Positions 21,733 to 33,169 of a stretch of 64,000 nt of DNA are shown here, piece by piece (the stretch's first letter is position 1; each line of letters begins with the position of its first letter). The notes beneath the pieces are model-generated. The model was not told where the DNA came from. It ran no database searches and was given only the letters and a program-made list of their open reading frames with translations. Made by a program: the position numbers and the translations under genes. This stretch comes from Zeugodacus cucurbitae (lineage: Eukaryota; Arthropoda; Insecta; Diptera; Tephritidae), in assembly GCF_028554725.1 (NCBI RefSeq), contig NC_071670.1, forward strand, positions 22,934,001 to 22,998,000, in the 5' to 3' direction.

Positions 21733-22142
21733 CTTACCTTAGATTGCCATTATGTTCAAATGTAAGTACATGTGTTAATCGATTGTTGGGTTGTTCAAAT
21801 TTTTCATATTTACTTAGCAATTAATTCAAATAAAATTCATATATTACACATTTATTGCAAACTATTTCAGTATTATTTTTCAATAATTGTGTTATCCAAT
21901 TATTTACAAGAAAATTTTCCGCTTAAATTTGGTTTAAAAAAATAATAATTGCTTGTAATCAATTCATAAATTACCATTGTGAACATTCATCATCTCAAAT
22001 CAGCTAAAATAAACAGCTGATATCTTGCTTTTCTTTTCACCACACTATTTAGTGAACATTTTTGAAACTGTATCATTCAGAATACCAAAATTATACTTCC
22101 TCACTAACTGGGTCGTTAATTCACAATTGTGACAAATAGAGA
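21733..22142. other. AT-rich interval without a gene
   Basis: Lies between the pogo-like MITE and the Tc1 element. Nothing recognised. Confidence 0.35.
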
Positions 22143-22144
22143 TA

Positions 22145-23738
22145 CCTCAGTCAAATAATTATATGTGCATGAACTTTTTGCAAAAAAAAATTAAATATTA
22201 CAAAATTGCAAAATATTTCTGAGTATGCAGGTTTGTTATTATTAATGTATACGATATAAAAAACAAAAAATTAACAAATTTCAAAATATTTTTTAAACTA
22301 TAAAACAGAATTGAAGTTTAGGCTAATGGTAAATATTTATATGTGCATTTTACTATTTTTACCAGTAAAGCCTATACATTTGAGTTTAACTGAAAGAAAT
22401 GTTTATTTTAATAGTCAGTAGAATTGTCCTTATATTTTAAAACTAAATTAAGCAGCTTAATCAGAGAATTAACTACTGACTGTAGAATAGTTATGTAAAT
22501 ATTGACAAATTCTTGCTATATGGCTAATTTAAGGTGACGTACTGTCTCAAACTGCTTTCTGTTTTGGAAAACAGGAGCAGAGAGGCTCCCCCAGAGATCC
22601 TCAATAGGATTTAGGTTCGAACTCAATGCTGCACATTGTTATACCGGAATTTTCCGGTCGTTAAAGATGTTCTTCGTCTGGATTGAAGCGTTATCCTTTC
22701 GATATGTCCAGTTATATGTCATAAATATTGCCAGCAAATTGTATTAACTTGCTGTCCAAAAGATGTACATTGATATGTATTATTAGATATTAATTTGAGT
22801 GAATATAAAACATGTAGATAGCTTTCCACAGCACCAAAATGCAGTCCATGAAATAAAGGTACCGCTTCCATAACATCGCTTGTAGTAAGACCGTCGTTCC
22901 TGGTGCGAATCCAATATTTCTTGCAATGACCTGGGCCGACCAAATTTAATTTTTTTTCGTCACTAAAGACTGTATTATGTCACTCATCGGCACAGGCTTG
23001 GTATTTATTTGTAAACCTCAAATGTGCTTTATTGTGTATTTCTTTAGCGTTGGTTTAGGTGCCTTGTAGGTGTGTTTCAGAAACTGATTTTTATGTATAA
23101 TTGGAAAAATTATATTTAGTCTGATTTGCTGTCTTAACTAGGTCCATATTTGATCGCTGCTTATCAAGTCCGCATCTACTAGCCGTCGAATCATCCTTTC
23201 GCACCGATCATCAATGTTGTTTTTCGTTCGCTGCGTCGCACTATACAATAATTAGTGGGGTTTTTAAGAAATTTTGAGATACAGTTGCGATGTCGCTTTG
23301 GTCTAGAGCCATTTTGGAACCGCTTTTATGCATTCCTATAATTATTACTTGTTCCTCGGCTGATAAACTTGTACCACCAGGCATTTTAGGCTTATAGTTG
23401 AATAAGTGTAATCAAATTTTTAATAATTCATTAAGTTAATGCACCTACAATAATTTTGAAAAGAAATTTTAGCAAAAAAAGTTTTTGCTGCGACACTATC
23501 AGTAAGAAAGATCCGCTAAACTGATTTTGCACACATAAATATTTTTTATGCAATACCAACTCACAAGCCCATTCTTAATGTAACTTTACAACGAACGAGA
23601 AAAGTATGAAACAATTTCCGTTGCATAGTAACGGTAACATATCAACCTTTTATTCCACGTTTACCGAAATCCAAAAAATAACAGTGAATAAGAAATATAA
23701 ACAAATGACGAAATGCACATATAATTATTTGACTGGGG
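22145..23738 (-). mobile_element. Tc1-like transposon
   Basis: Inverted ends CCTCAGTCAAATAATTATA and the inverse of CCCCAGTCAAATAATTATA continue through ATGTGCAT on both sides; TA flanks both ends (22143-22144, 23739-23740). Its length of 1,594 bp is right for a complete Tc1 element. It contains a degraded minus-strand transposase. It was inserted between the two halves of a hAT transposase fossil. Confidence 0.88.
22515..23384 (-). pseudogene. Tc1/mariner transposase, degraded
   Basis: A start at 23384 opens MPGGTSLSAEEQVIII, a helix-turn-helix type N-terminus. After many stops the catalytic region appears: VFSDEKKLNLVGPGHCKKYW near 22960 (second catalytic Asp), then an open stretch to 22719. 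Finally the SNLNPIEDLWGSLS block near 22600, whose Glu is the third acidic residue of the DD34E triad. The spacing and blocks are typical of Tc1-type enzymes. The middle third (about 23060-23180) is full of stops. Inactive. Confidence 0.85.
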
Positions 23739-23769
23739 TATGAAGCAATGGTGACAAGGAGAAGACCGG

Positions 23770-24125
23770 CATAAGAAACGATACAGTTTTCGTTGATGGT
23801 GGATGAAACGACGGATCTAACATGCAAAAAGCCTTGGTACCACGTTACTTCGTCGTTAAAGCAAGATGTGTAAAATCTTTTGGAGACTTGTGCGACTTTG
23901 TTTATAATGTATTTAGTCTTCCGCTCGATTCTGACGCCGCCTAGCGAAAATTCTTTGAATTAAGTCTAATAAAAACCAAGCTAAGAAACCGTTTAGAATT
24001 GAAAACATTAAATAATATGTTGTTCGCAAAGGAACTCTGTTCTTCGAAGGGACACCCTCATTACATTTTTTTAAATGCTTTTAAGATCTCGTATTTTATT
24101 TTCTGTTTATACTATTTTTTGTTAT
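23770..24125 (+). pseudogene. hAT transposase fossil, catalytic and C-terminal part
   Basis: ETIQFSLMVDETTDLTCKK at 23784 is the first catalytic Asp block of hAT transposases (VDETTD). A short frame-shifted RYFVVKARC follows. The reading then jumps to LPLDSDAA, a stop, and RKFFELSLIKTKLRNRL..TLNNMLFAKEL, the C-terminal dimerisation segment. The catalytic middle is deleted. Together with 20553-20906 it forms one gene split by a pogo-like MITE and a Tc1 element. Confidence 0.68.
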
Positions 24126-24325
24126 TCTATTATACTTTTAATTAGTTTAGTGTGACATAAGTATATAAGTCTGAAGAAAATCCAATATTTTTTTTTTTTT
24201 CAATATTTCTTTATTTATTGAATCTGCTTTGTTTAAAGCCTAACAATAAGTATTAAAATCTTAAATCTATTTACAACTAAGTAAGCTCAAGAATGTGTTT
24301 GAGCTTTTTGGCAGAACGTTGCTCT

Positions 24326-25852
24326 TTAGTAGGCAGGTAGATCTCTTCTTTTTAAACGAGTTTGATTGGAATGTACCAAGGCGTTTGCCAATGGGTTTGG
24401 ATGTTCACGAAGTTTAGAAATATATTTCTTTCTGCTGTCCTCTATTTCCTTCTTTACCATAGGAATATCAAGATCCTTATGGATATTTTCATTACGCATG
24501 TACCATGGTGAACCCGTAATTGTTCTAAGCATTTTAGATTGGAATCTCTGAATTATATCAATGTTGGTTGCACAGGTCGTACCCCACAGTTGAATACCAT
24601 ACATCCAAATCGGTTTTATGATTGCATTGTATAACAGGACTTTGTTGTCTAGGCTAAGTTTCGAAGTTTTGTTTAAAAGCCAATTTAAATTGGCTGCTCT
24701 TAACTTCATGCATGTTATTTTACTCGCTATATGTTTCCGCCACGTGAGCCTTCGATCCAGGTGAATCCCAAGATAAGTCGCTTCGTTCGCTTGGGGTACA
24801 AGCACATTGTTTATTTTAACTGTCCGACATGTTTCTGGCCTTAGAGAAAATGTAACATGCTTGCATTTTTGCTCATTAATTTTTATACGCCAGTTGGCTA
24901 GCCATTCTTCGACACAAGTTAAGTGCTCCTCTAATACTCTTGATGCTCTAATGGAGCATTTGTTTCGGCTTACTATGGCTGTGTCATCCGCAAAAGTGGA
25001 TGTCAATACGTTATTAGCTATTGGAATGTCTGCTGTATATATTATGTACAGAGTGGGGCCTAATACACTGCCCTGAGGTACACCGGCCCTTATTGCTCGT
25101 TCTTCTGATATAAAATCTGCTACTTTAACCGTAAATTTCCTATTTCTTAAATATGACTCCAATGTTTTATGCAAATCGTAAGGTAAAACGTTTTTAATTT
25201 TCCATAGAAAGCCTTCATGCCAGACCTTATCGAACGCCTGATCGAGAAAAATAGCTGAACAGTACTCTCTGTGCTCGAATGCTTTCCTGATTTCGTTTGT
25301 AATTCTATTCACTTGCTCTACTGTGCCATGTTTAGCACGAAACCCGAATTGATGGGTTGGTATTATATTATTTTCGTGGAGGAAAGGAGACATTTTTGAT
25401 AGTAAAACTTTTTCGAATATTTTGGAAAGACATGGTAAGAGACTTATTGGTCTGTAGGAAGACGGCTGTGTCAGGTCTTTTCCCGGTTTATCTATCATGA
25501 TGATCTGCGACTTTTTCCACGAAATTAGATAGTACCCGAAACCAAGAATTGTATTAAAGAGCAAAGAGAGCACTGATATAGCAATATTTGGCAACTCAAT
25601 TAGCATTTTTGGAGTAATATTATCGTGTCCTGAAGACTTTTTCGGATTTAGCTCTTTTAGGATCTTGATAATTTCATAAGTAGACGTCCTAATAGACACG
25701 CTTGACTCGTTTGCAATATTGGGCAAAGTTGGCAACTTAAAGTTGTTTTTTGGTCCATTGGGTTGAAATACCTTTTCTAGGTGATTTGCAAAGCAATTTG
25801 CCTTTTCCTCATTACTGCGCGCCCAATTACCATTCGACTGTCTTATAGGCAT
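24326..25852 (-). pseudogene. Jockey-clade reverse transcriptase, 508-residue open frame
   Basis: Copies element RNA into DNA at the target site. The open frame begins in the linker, not at the real start. Landmarks: YRPISLLP (residues 133-140), FGFRAKHGT (169-177), FLDQAFDKVWH (202-212), AGVPQGSVLGP (256-266), FADDTAI (287-293, catalytic pair) and YLGIHLDRRLTW near residue 360. Jockey enzymes usually have two more residues between FLD and QAFD, so a six-base in-frame loss next to the first catalytic Asp (near 25240) is likely and should harm activity although the frame is open. The C-terminus DLPAY is close to the natural end. Outer frames on the opposite strand are shadows. Confidence 0.92.
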
Positions 25853-26172
25853 CTTGGAATCTACTGGAGGCTTAAAATACTTTTGGGCTTTCCAAAGGGA
25901 GTTTTTCTTGCTAGAATTTGGACACAGGTGCTTTATATAAAATTCAGTATTGTATTCTTCATCGCGTTTAAGTGCTTTTTTTAACTTACGTGCAGCCGAT
26001 TTCAGTTGACGCAGAGTTCAAGGGGAACGACTTAACTGCCATTCACGTCTCGCTTGCCTTTTCTCATTTACAAGCTTTTCTATTTCATTATTAGTCATGT
26101 TTCTAAAAACCTTAACTTTTCTTTTAGGTGTTGCCAAGACAGCTGCATTTGTTATTACATCATTGAATTCCA

Positions 26173-26784
26173 TTACGCTTTCATCAATTTCAACCAGTTA
26201 GTTTTAAAAGATGTTAGAGATACTTTTGGCTCAACTATCATGGGCTGTTCGCATAACTTTATTAGTACAGGAGAATGATCTGAAGATAAGTCTGTACATG
26301 TATCTGCTGTTATTAGCGATCTATCTATATTTTTGACTACAGCAAAATCTATTAAGTCTGGTATTTTGTTTCTATCACTGGGCCAGTATGTCGGCTTACC
26401 AGGAGATATTATATCAAGGTTATTGTGCTTATTTATAATAGTGTAGTATAGCTGTCGTCCTTTCGGATTAATAAGACGTGAGCCCCAGTACATGTGTTTT
26501 GCATTATAATCACCACCTGCTAGAAATCTTGGACCTAGCGTTCCAAAAAAATCTTTAAATTCGCAGTCTGTAATTTTAAAACGATTTGGACAGTATATAG
26601 CCGTCAGATTGAGGTCAGAGCCTCGATTTTTCAATGATATTGTTGTAGCTTGTAGCTGCGCTGTAGCATGTGGTTCTAAAACATGGTGGTTTAGCCGATT
26701 TCTAACCAATACTGCTGTTCCACCGTGCGCCTTTCCATCTGGATGATTTGTAACATGAAGTCTATATCCCGATTGATTTTCCAA
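26173..26784 (-). pseudogene. Jockey-clade AP-like endonuclease, N-terminus missing
   Basis: Open for 203 residues. Blocks: HGGTAVLVRN, LTAIYCPN, FLAGGDYNAKHMYWGS (Asp/Asn of the catalytic site), IPDLIDFAVVKN and LSSDHSPVLI (catalytic SDH). The first part with the metal-binding Asn and Glu is lost by 5' truncation. The frame ends at 26173 because of a frameshift; the other frame carries the linker with RQARREWQLSRSP, then one stop before the reverse transcriptase. Confidence 0.9.
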
Positions 26785-26790
26785 TATTGA

Positions 26791-28056
26791 TTTTTTTTCA
26801 TATACATATGTATGTAATAAATAGATACTAAATTTAATACGTGTAATAAGTTGATACCTATATACTCATTACCTTTAAAATTAAAAAAAAAAACAAATTG
26901 AATTATTAAGTGAATATATATATATTTTTTTTTTGTGGAGAAATATTTAATTTTTTTTGCTTGCATACTTTGTTGCCCTCTTGGGAGCCGAATTAAGTTT
27001 GGTCCTTTTTTCTCTATTTGATCCACTTTTTGGTCCATAAATAAAAAGTCAAACGGCATCCGTGATTACACCTGGTAGTTACTTACATATGAAAATAATC
27101 TCGTTCCAAGCTCTTTCAATAGAAACGAGATAACTTTGTAATTTCGGATTATCAATAGAGGAATTTTGTATGGTAAATCTCGTTTCTCAATTACAGATTA
27201 TCGAGTTAAGCTCATAAATGGAGATAATCTCGTTATATGTAAACATATTATAATATCATGTTCCGACCCCAATTTTGAAGTGATTAGATTACATTTAAAC
27301 GCTTCACAAAACTACCCTCTCCTCACTGCCGTTGGAGATTTATAAATCATTTAATAATCAGATGTTTTTGACTCATATACGTAGTAGTATAGAGTGTTTT
27401 TGTACTGTTAGCTAACAAAGTTTCTGCTATGAAAACACATATCATGAGTTATTATAAAAATGTATTAATTTTTGATTGCTATTCATTGGTTTTAGTTTAA
27501 AATATCCCAAGTAATTTATTCAATATTATATTGGTAAAATTTAAAAATATAATACGGTTGGTACTCTTCTTCTTCTGAAAGCCATCAGCAGCCAGCTTTT
27601 TACATTTAATTCGTGACGGCTTGAAATTTACTACAAGAATTTACAACATTGTCTTGATCATGATCCTGACATGAAGCGTGTTTTACAATTCCAATGCAAT
27701 ATTGTGTTGCTGGGTACCCAGAATTATCTAAACCACTGGTAAAACCAAAAATACAATTTTTTTAACAGTGCTATTTTAAAGATGGATTTTTAAATTTTTT
27801 GATTGAATTTTAACTGTAAACTAACAGCCCTATTTTCATGCCCTCAGAAAAATCACCACACTCAGTATTGTGAAGTTTTTGAAATTTGGGATAATTACCC
27901 CATGCTGGCGAAAATTCAAAAGATCAAATACTCACAATTTTCTCAAACATCTGTGACGTGTGAAAGCAGCCATATCAATACAAAAACATCTGTGTTTGTT
28001 TTGTTTTACATCTATATTTGAAAACAAATATGTAAATATTTGAGTGTTATAACTAG
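26791..28056. other. Gene-poor stretch with a decayed Harbinger end
   Basis: 27264-27345 (ATGTTCCGACCCCAATTTTG, then AACTACCCTCTCCTCACTG and CGTTGGAGATTTA) is the inverse of 61785-61880, the right end of the Harbinger element at 59-62 kb, so a second, older end of that family lies here. 27090-27240 has several ATCTCGTT/AACGAGAT palindromic blocks. No gene is visible. Confidence 0.5.
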
Positions 28057-28219
28057 CATGGAGGAACTGTTCTTTGTGTGCACGGCTATTGTTGAGGAGC
28101 AGGAGGAATCGGGTAGTAGGAGGAAATTCTGAAGGGTTTGCTAGACAAAAGCCATCCTTTTACCGTGCAAGACACATAATTTATAAATTTCGATTTCCCC
28201 AATCGCTATGTCAAGTTTT
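28057..28219 (+). pseudogene. Harbinger nuclease fossil, first piece
   Basis: A start at 28057 reads MEELFFVCTAIVEEQEESG, then SRRKF and a stop; another frame carries YKFRFPQSLCQ directly before the inserted INE-like repeat. The pattern of an acidic N-terminus followed by an FRFP block is that of PIF/Harbinger nucleases. It continues at 29433. Confidence 0.55.
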
Positions 28220-29432
28220 TATACTCTCGCAACAAAGTTGCTAAGAGAGTATTATAGTTTTGTTCACATAACGGTTGTTTGTAACACCCAAAACTAAATG
28301 AGTTAGACATAGGGTTATATATACCAAAGTGATCAGGGTGAAGAGTGGAGTTCAAATCCGAATGTCTGTCTGTCCGTCCGTCCGTCCGTCCGTCTGTGCA
28401 AGCTGTAACTTGAGTAAAAATTAAGATATCTTAATGAAACTTGGAACACTTATTTCTTGGCACCATAGGAAGGTTGCTTTCGAAAATGAGCAAAATCGGA
28501 CCACTGCCACGCCCACAAAATGGCGAAAACCGAAAACACATAAAGTGCCATAACTAAGCCATAAATAAAGCCATATGGAAATAAAATTTGGTATAAAGGA
28601 TCACACTATGAAGGGGCATATTTGGATGTAATTTTTTTGGGAAGGTGGGCGTGGCCCTGCCCCCAAATAGGTTTTTTGTACATATCTCGGAAACCAATAA
28701 AGCTATATAAACTAAACTTCCTGCAGTCATTTTTTTTAGCCACTTCCTAATGCAGTCCAAAAATGAAAGAACTCGGATCATAACCACGCCCACCTCCCAT
28801 ACAAAAGTTTGGTTGAAAATTACTAAAAGTGGGTTAACTCATTAACGAAAAACGTCAGAAACACTAAATTTCACATAATGGCAGATAGAAGCTGCACTCA
28901 GATTTTTTTACAAAATGGAAAATGGGCGTGGCATCGCCCACTTATGGGTCAAAAACCATATCTCAGGAACTACTCGACCGATTTCAATGAAACTTGGTTT
29001 GTAATAGTTTACTTATCTCCCAATAATATGTTGTGAAAATTGGCCAAATCGCTTCACAACCACGCCTACTTCCTATATACCAAAAATTTGAAGACGATCT
29101 GAATCGTTTACTGTACAATATATAAAATAAGCACTAGTGAAGATATTGGTGCAGAACTTTACACAAATACTATATTTAGAGTGTGGCAGCCCCTTTCTAC
29201 AAATCGCCGAAATCGGACCATAGGTTTTTACGGCCCCATATATCGAACACGAGGACCTCGGTTCTTCTAACCTAATATTATGGTTTCCAACTTTCAATGA
29301 ACTTTATGCAATATATATGATGAATATGTGGGTCAAATTGTGTATTATATAATATAAATAAAATTAAATAAATAAATTGCGGGAGTATGAAATGTTCGGT
29401 TACACCCGAACTTAGTTCTTCCTTACTTGTTT
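28220..29432 (+). repeat. INE-like dispersed repeat, complete copy
   Basis: Best reference copy in the window, 1.2 kb. It begins TTATACTCTCGCAACAAAG and folds at once into a hairpin (CTCTCGCAACAAAGTTGCTAAGAGAG). Then follow GTTCACATAACGGTTG, a (GTCC)n block at 28368-28392, a GGGCGTGG-rich middle and the end TTGCGGGAGTATGAAATG, then CCTTACTTGTTT. ACTCTCGCAA near the left end and TTGCGGGAGT near the right form subterminal inverted repeats. There is no protein. The hairpin, tetranucleotide block and subterminal repeats recall Drosophila INE-1/DINE-1 (Helentron-derived) elements, but this is analogy only. It interrupts a Harbinger fossil. Confidence 0.8.
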
Positions 29433-29655
29433 AAGATGAATTAGTGCCCCATAATGTTCAGATGTCGAATATTCCTTTTACTCTGCGATTCCTGGCGTGC
29501 TTATACTTTTACGGGAATGGCTCTTACCAAAAATGCGTTGGGAATAGCTATATACTTTCTATGAGCCAGTCCTCTGTGTCTAGAGCTCTACATTTTCTAT
29601 CTAAAATAATTGTGGATGCTAAGGACAGTGATATTTATTTTCCTTCAAGACGGGA
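29433..29655 (+). pseudogene. Harbinger nuclease fossil, second piece
   Basis: The frame from 29444 reads IPFTLRFLACLYFYGNGSYQ, then CVGNSYILSMSQSSVSRAL and YFPSRRDV. This is the helix-rich region before the catalytic domain of PIF/Harbinger nucleases (GSYQ..VG....SQSSVSR). It continues 28057-28219 and is cut off by the RTE LINE at about 29656. No catalytic part was found downstream. Confidence 0.75.
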
Positions 29656-29683
29656 TGTATGTATGTGATTGGCGTTCAACCGT

Positions 29684-31224
29684 TTAGCCGGTTATAGCCG
29701 AATCGATGAGAGCGCGCCACTCCTCTCTTTCCTTCGCAGTTCGGCGCCAGTTCCAAGTGTAACCAGGTCGCTTTCCACCTGGTCTCTTCAACGGAGTGGA
29801 GGCCTTCCCCTTCCTCGGCTTCCTCCGGCGGGTACTGCATCGAACACTTTCAGAGCTAGAGTGTTTTCGTCCATTCGGACAACATGACCTAGCCAGCGTA
29901 GCCGCTGTCTTTTTATTTGCTGAACTATCGTACAGATCATCGTTCCATCGTCTTCGGTATTCGCCATTGCCAATGTTCTGAGGACCATAAATCTTGCGCA
30001 AAATTTTCTTCTCGAAAACTCCTAGTGTCGTCTCATCTGATGTTGACATCGTCCAAGCTTCTGCACCATAAAGCAGGACGGGAATGATAAGCGACTTGTA
30101 GAGTTTGATTTTGGTTCGTCGAGAGAGGACTTTACTGTTCAATTGCCTATTCAGTCCAAAGTAGCACCTGTTGGCAAGATTGATTCTGCGCTGGATTTCG
30201 AGGCTGACATTGTTGGTGTTGTTCATACTGGTTTCCAGGTATACGAAATTATCTACAGCTTCAAAATTATGACTGTCAACAGTGACGTGGGAGCCAAGAC
30301 GCGAGTGCGCCGACTGTTTGCTTGATGACAGGAGATATTTCGTCTTGTCCTCATTCACCTCCAGACCCATTCGCTTCGCCTTCTTATCCATGCGGGAAAA
30401 AGCAGAACAAACAGCGCGGTTGTTGCTTCCGATGATATCAATATCATCGGCGTACGCCAGCAGCTGTACACTCTTGTAGAAGATTGTACCGTCTCTATTT
30501 AGCTCTGCAGCTCGTATTATTTTTTCCAACATCAAGTTAAAGAAGTCGCACAAGAGTGAGTCACCTTGTCTGAAACCTCGTTTGGTATCGAACGGCTAGG
30601 AGAGGTACTTCCAAGTCTAAAGCCACACTGATAAGGTCCAATCAGTTTGTTAACGGTGGGCTTAAGTCTTTCACACAGTACGCTCGATAGAACCTTATAG
30701 ACGATATTTAGAAAGCTTATACCACGGTAATTGGCGCGGATTGTGGGATCTCCCTTTTTATGGATTGGGCAGAGCCCACTGAAATTCCAATCGTCAGGCA
30801 TGCTTTCGTCCGACCATATTTTGCAAAGAAGCTGATGCATGCACCTTATCAGTTCTTCGCCGCCGTATTTGAATAGCTGAGCCGGTAATCTATCGGCCCC
30901 TGCCGCTTTGTTGTTCTTCAGGCGGGTAATTGCTATCCGAATTTCTTCATGGTCGGGTAATGGAACATCTATTCCATCGTCATCGATTGGGGAATCGGGT
31001 TCGCCAACTCCTGGTGTTGTACTTTCACTGCCATTCAGCAGGTCGGAGAAATGTTCCCTCCATAATCCCAGTATGCCCTGGACATCGGTTACCAGATTAC
31101 CACCTTGGTCTCTACATGAGGATGCTCCGGTCTTGAAACCTTCGTTAAGTCGCTTCATTTTTTCATTAAATTTTCGAGCATTCCCTCTGCCTGCCAGCTT
31201 CTCAAGCTCTTCGTACTCACGCAT
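29684..31224 (-). pseudogene. RTE-like reverse transcriptase, copy b
   Basis: Two open frames. The first (31224-30532) has WREHFSDLLNGSES, RLKNNKAAGADRLPAQLFK, CPIHKKGDPTIRANYRGIS and IGPYQCGFR, then a deletion joins it to a stray tail. The second (30553-29684) has DFFNLMLEKIIRAAELN, YADDIDIIGSNN (catalytic pair), EVNEDKTKYLL, LYGAEAWTMSTSDE and FEKKILRKIYGPQN. The last 80 residues are frame-shifted; the proper reading with RLRWLGHVVRMDE lies in another frame (29988-29788). Confidence 0.87.
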
Positions 31225-31492
31225 TTCGGCCTCTTTCTTTTTTTGTCTGAAGATGCTTCTCGCTTACCTTTTCAGCTCTCGGTACCTATCCCATCTCGCA
31301 CGTGTTGTGGTCGTTTGCAACGTTACGACGAAGGCAGTCTGTTTTCTCTCCGCTGCGAGACGGCATTCCTCATCGTACCAGCTGTTTTTTTTTTGACTTT
31401 TCCGAAAGCCAATGGTTTCGGTTGCAGCGGTACGCAGTGAGTTTGAGATGCCGTCCCACAGTTCCCTTATACCGAGATGCTGATGAGTGCTC

Positions 31493-32243
31493 TCAAAGAG
31501 CAGGAGTGCAAGTCGAGTAGAGTATTTCGTGGCTGTCTGTTGTGTTTGCAGCTTTTCGACGTCGAACCTTCCTTGTGTTCGTTGACGGGCGTTCTTTGCT
31601 GCACAGAGGCGGGTGCGTATCTTCGCTGCAACCAGATAATAGTCCGAGTCTATATATCACAACGTGATCGATTTGGTTACGCATGTTTCGATCAGGAAAC
31701 AGCCAAGTAGCTTGATGTATTTTCTTATGCTGGAATCTGGTACTACAGACGACCCCAGCGAAGTCGATCAGCCTCAGACCGTTTGGCGATGTTTCGTCAT
31801 GGAGGCTGAATTTTCCGACTGTTGTGCCAAAGACACCTTCTTTACCCACCCTGGCGTTAAAATCAGCAAGCACGATTTTGACATCGTGGCGGGGGCAGCG
31901 CTCATAGGTGCGTTCCAGTCGCTCATAGGAAGCATCTTTGGTCACATCGTCCTTCTCTTCCGTTGGGGCGTGGGCGCAAATAAGCGATATGTTGAAGAAC
32001 CTTGCTTTTATGCGGATTGCGGCTAGACGTTCATCCACCGGGGTGAATGCCAAGACTCTGCGACGGAGTGTCTCTCCCACCACAAATCCAACACCAAGTT
32101 TGCGCTCCTTTATATGGCCGCTGTAGTAGATGTCACAAGGACCCACCTTCTTCCGTCCTTGTCCCGTCCATCGCACTTCTTGGATGGCGGTGATGTCAGC
32201 CTTTAGTTGTATGAGGACATCAACCAGCTGGGCAGAGGCACCT
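31493..32243 (-). pseudogene. RTE-like endonuclease, copy b
   Basis: Blocks in order: KADITAIQEVRWTGQG (metal-binding Glu), VGFVVGETLRRRVLAF, LICAHAPTEEKD, IVLADFNARVG (usually GDFNARVG; copy c has GDFNARVG), GLRLIDFAG, STRFQHKKIHQATW and RNQIDHVVI. The catalytic SDH block, present in copy c as DSDHYFVAAK, is deleted here, and the frame enters a wrong reading soon after. An enzyme of this type nicks target DNA to prime reverse transcription. Confidence 0.85.
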
Positions 32244-32299
32244 TCAAAAAGATTTTATCCAGCAAGTCATGGGTACTGAAACTCCAACACAATCAAAGA

Positions 32300-32470
32300 A
32301 ATTTAAATAACACCACTACATACACACATACGCAACAGTGGGTAAAATCTGCATAAACAATTAACTCTTTTAACCCTAAGCTACCTCCAAACCAAATTTA
32401 TGCCAAATCGGTTCAGCCATTCTTTAGTTATAAATAGTTGAACTAACACACTTTCTTTTACATATATAGA
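32300..32470 (-). mobile_element. Helitron 5'-end fragment
   Basis: Read inverted from 32470: TCTATATATGTAAAAGAAAG, preceded by A, then an AACCGATTTGGCATAAATT block. TC after A plus a TATATA stretch is a Helitron 5' end. No 3' hairpin or CTAG was found next to it. Confidence 0.5.
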
Positions 32471-33165
32471 TTCCTTTGTCATCTGAATATATTGTACTGC
32501 TTTACTCAAAACTACAATTTATAGCCCGCTTTTGACATATTTGGATCATATAAAAAGGGTTGATAGTCAAAGAAAAGGTGCAAAAAATGGCGACTGTGGT
32601 TCAGTAGCCTGTAATATTCGCCAGTTGCCTCTCTTAATGTATATTTCAGGCTACGATAGCCTGAAGGCGACTGAACACAGGCTATTATAGATACATAATA
32701 TGGTTGTAAGTTTTTAAAATCAATGACGGATAAAGTTGAAATAAGTGAATTATTCCCTTTTACAAAATTGTACACAAACAATGCTTTTTATGGAATATGA
32801 ATCTTCGGACGTATCTACAGATTAATTTAAAAGTAAAGACTTATGAATCTTTTTTGGCGATAAATGAAAACAGTTTTCTTGACGACGGCATCTCTGTAAC
32901 AATAATTGAATATCAAGTTGCCTGCAGCCTGCGTCATAACTATTATTTTATGCCAATTTTGTGGAAAATGCTACTTAGTCCAAGCAGTTGAAGAAGACAC
33001 TCCAAACAAATTAGCAAGCTACCGAAAATTGACGGTGTTACTCATGTACAAAATATAAATATACAACTTTTTCCAGGTGGTACAATTTCTCTTCCACCAG
33101 TATGTGTTTTGGGTTCAATGCTATTTGTATATTTCTCTGAAAGTAAAATGTTAAAAAAAAATTGT
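32471..33165. other. Unassigned stretch
   Basis: Two open frames of 64 (plus) and 89 residues (minus, 32512-32781) overlap nothing known and I do not call them. The plus-strand reading of 33020-33160 (GGTISLPPVCVLGSMLF) is protein-like but not recognised. Confidence 0.3.
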
Positions 33166-33169
33166 AAAG

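Larger units (their letters stand above)
24187..26790 (-). mobile_element. Jockey-clade LINE, 5'-truncated
   Basis: A T-run at 24187-24201 is the 3' poly(A) tail of a minus-strand non-LTR element. Upstream lie the reverse transcriptase (24326-25852) and most of the endonuclease (26173-26784). The endonuclease lacks its first blocks, so the copy was truncated at its 5' end during insertion. Between the two domains I count one frameshift near 26190 and one stop near 26020, so it is among the younger elements here. A second, much older fragment of the clade lies at 63808-64000. Confidence 0.9.
29656..32243 (-). mobile_element. RTE-like LINE, copy b
   Basis: Minus-strand non-LTR element with endonuclease (31493-32243) and reverse transcriptase (29684-31224). 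The 3' end, read inverted, finishes in a CATACATACAT tail rather than the GAA tail of copies a and c. Compared with copies a and c it has lost internal pieces: the end of the endonuclease after QIDHVVI, a short RNM deletion near 31757, and the RT segment after QCGFR near 30615. Inserted into a Harbinger fossil. Confidence 0.88.

Noticed and set aside
30908..31396. 162-residue plus-strand frame
   Set aside because: Antisense shadow of RTE copy b.
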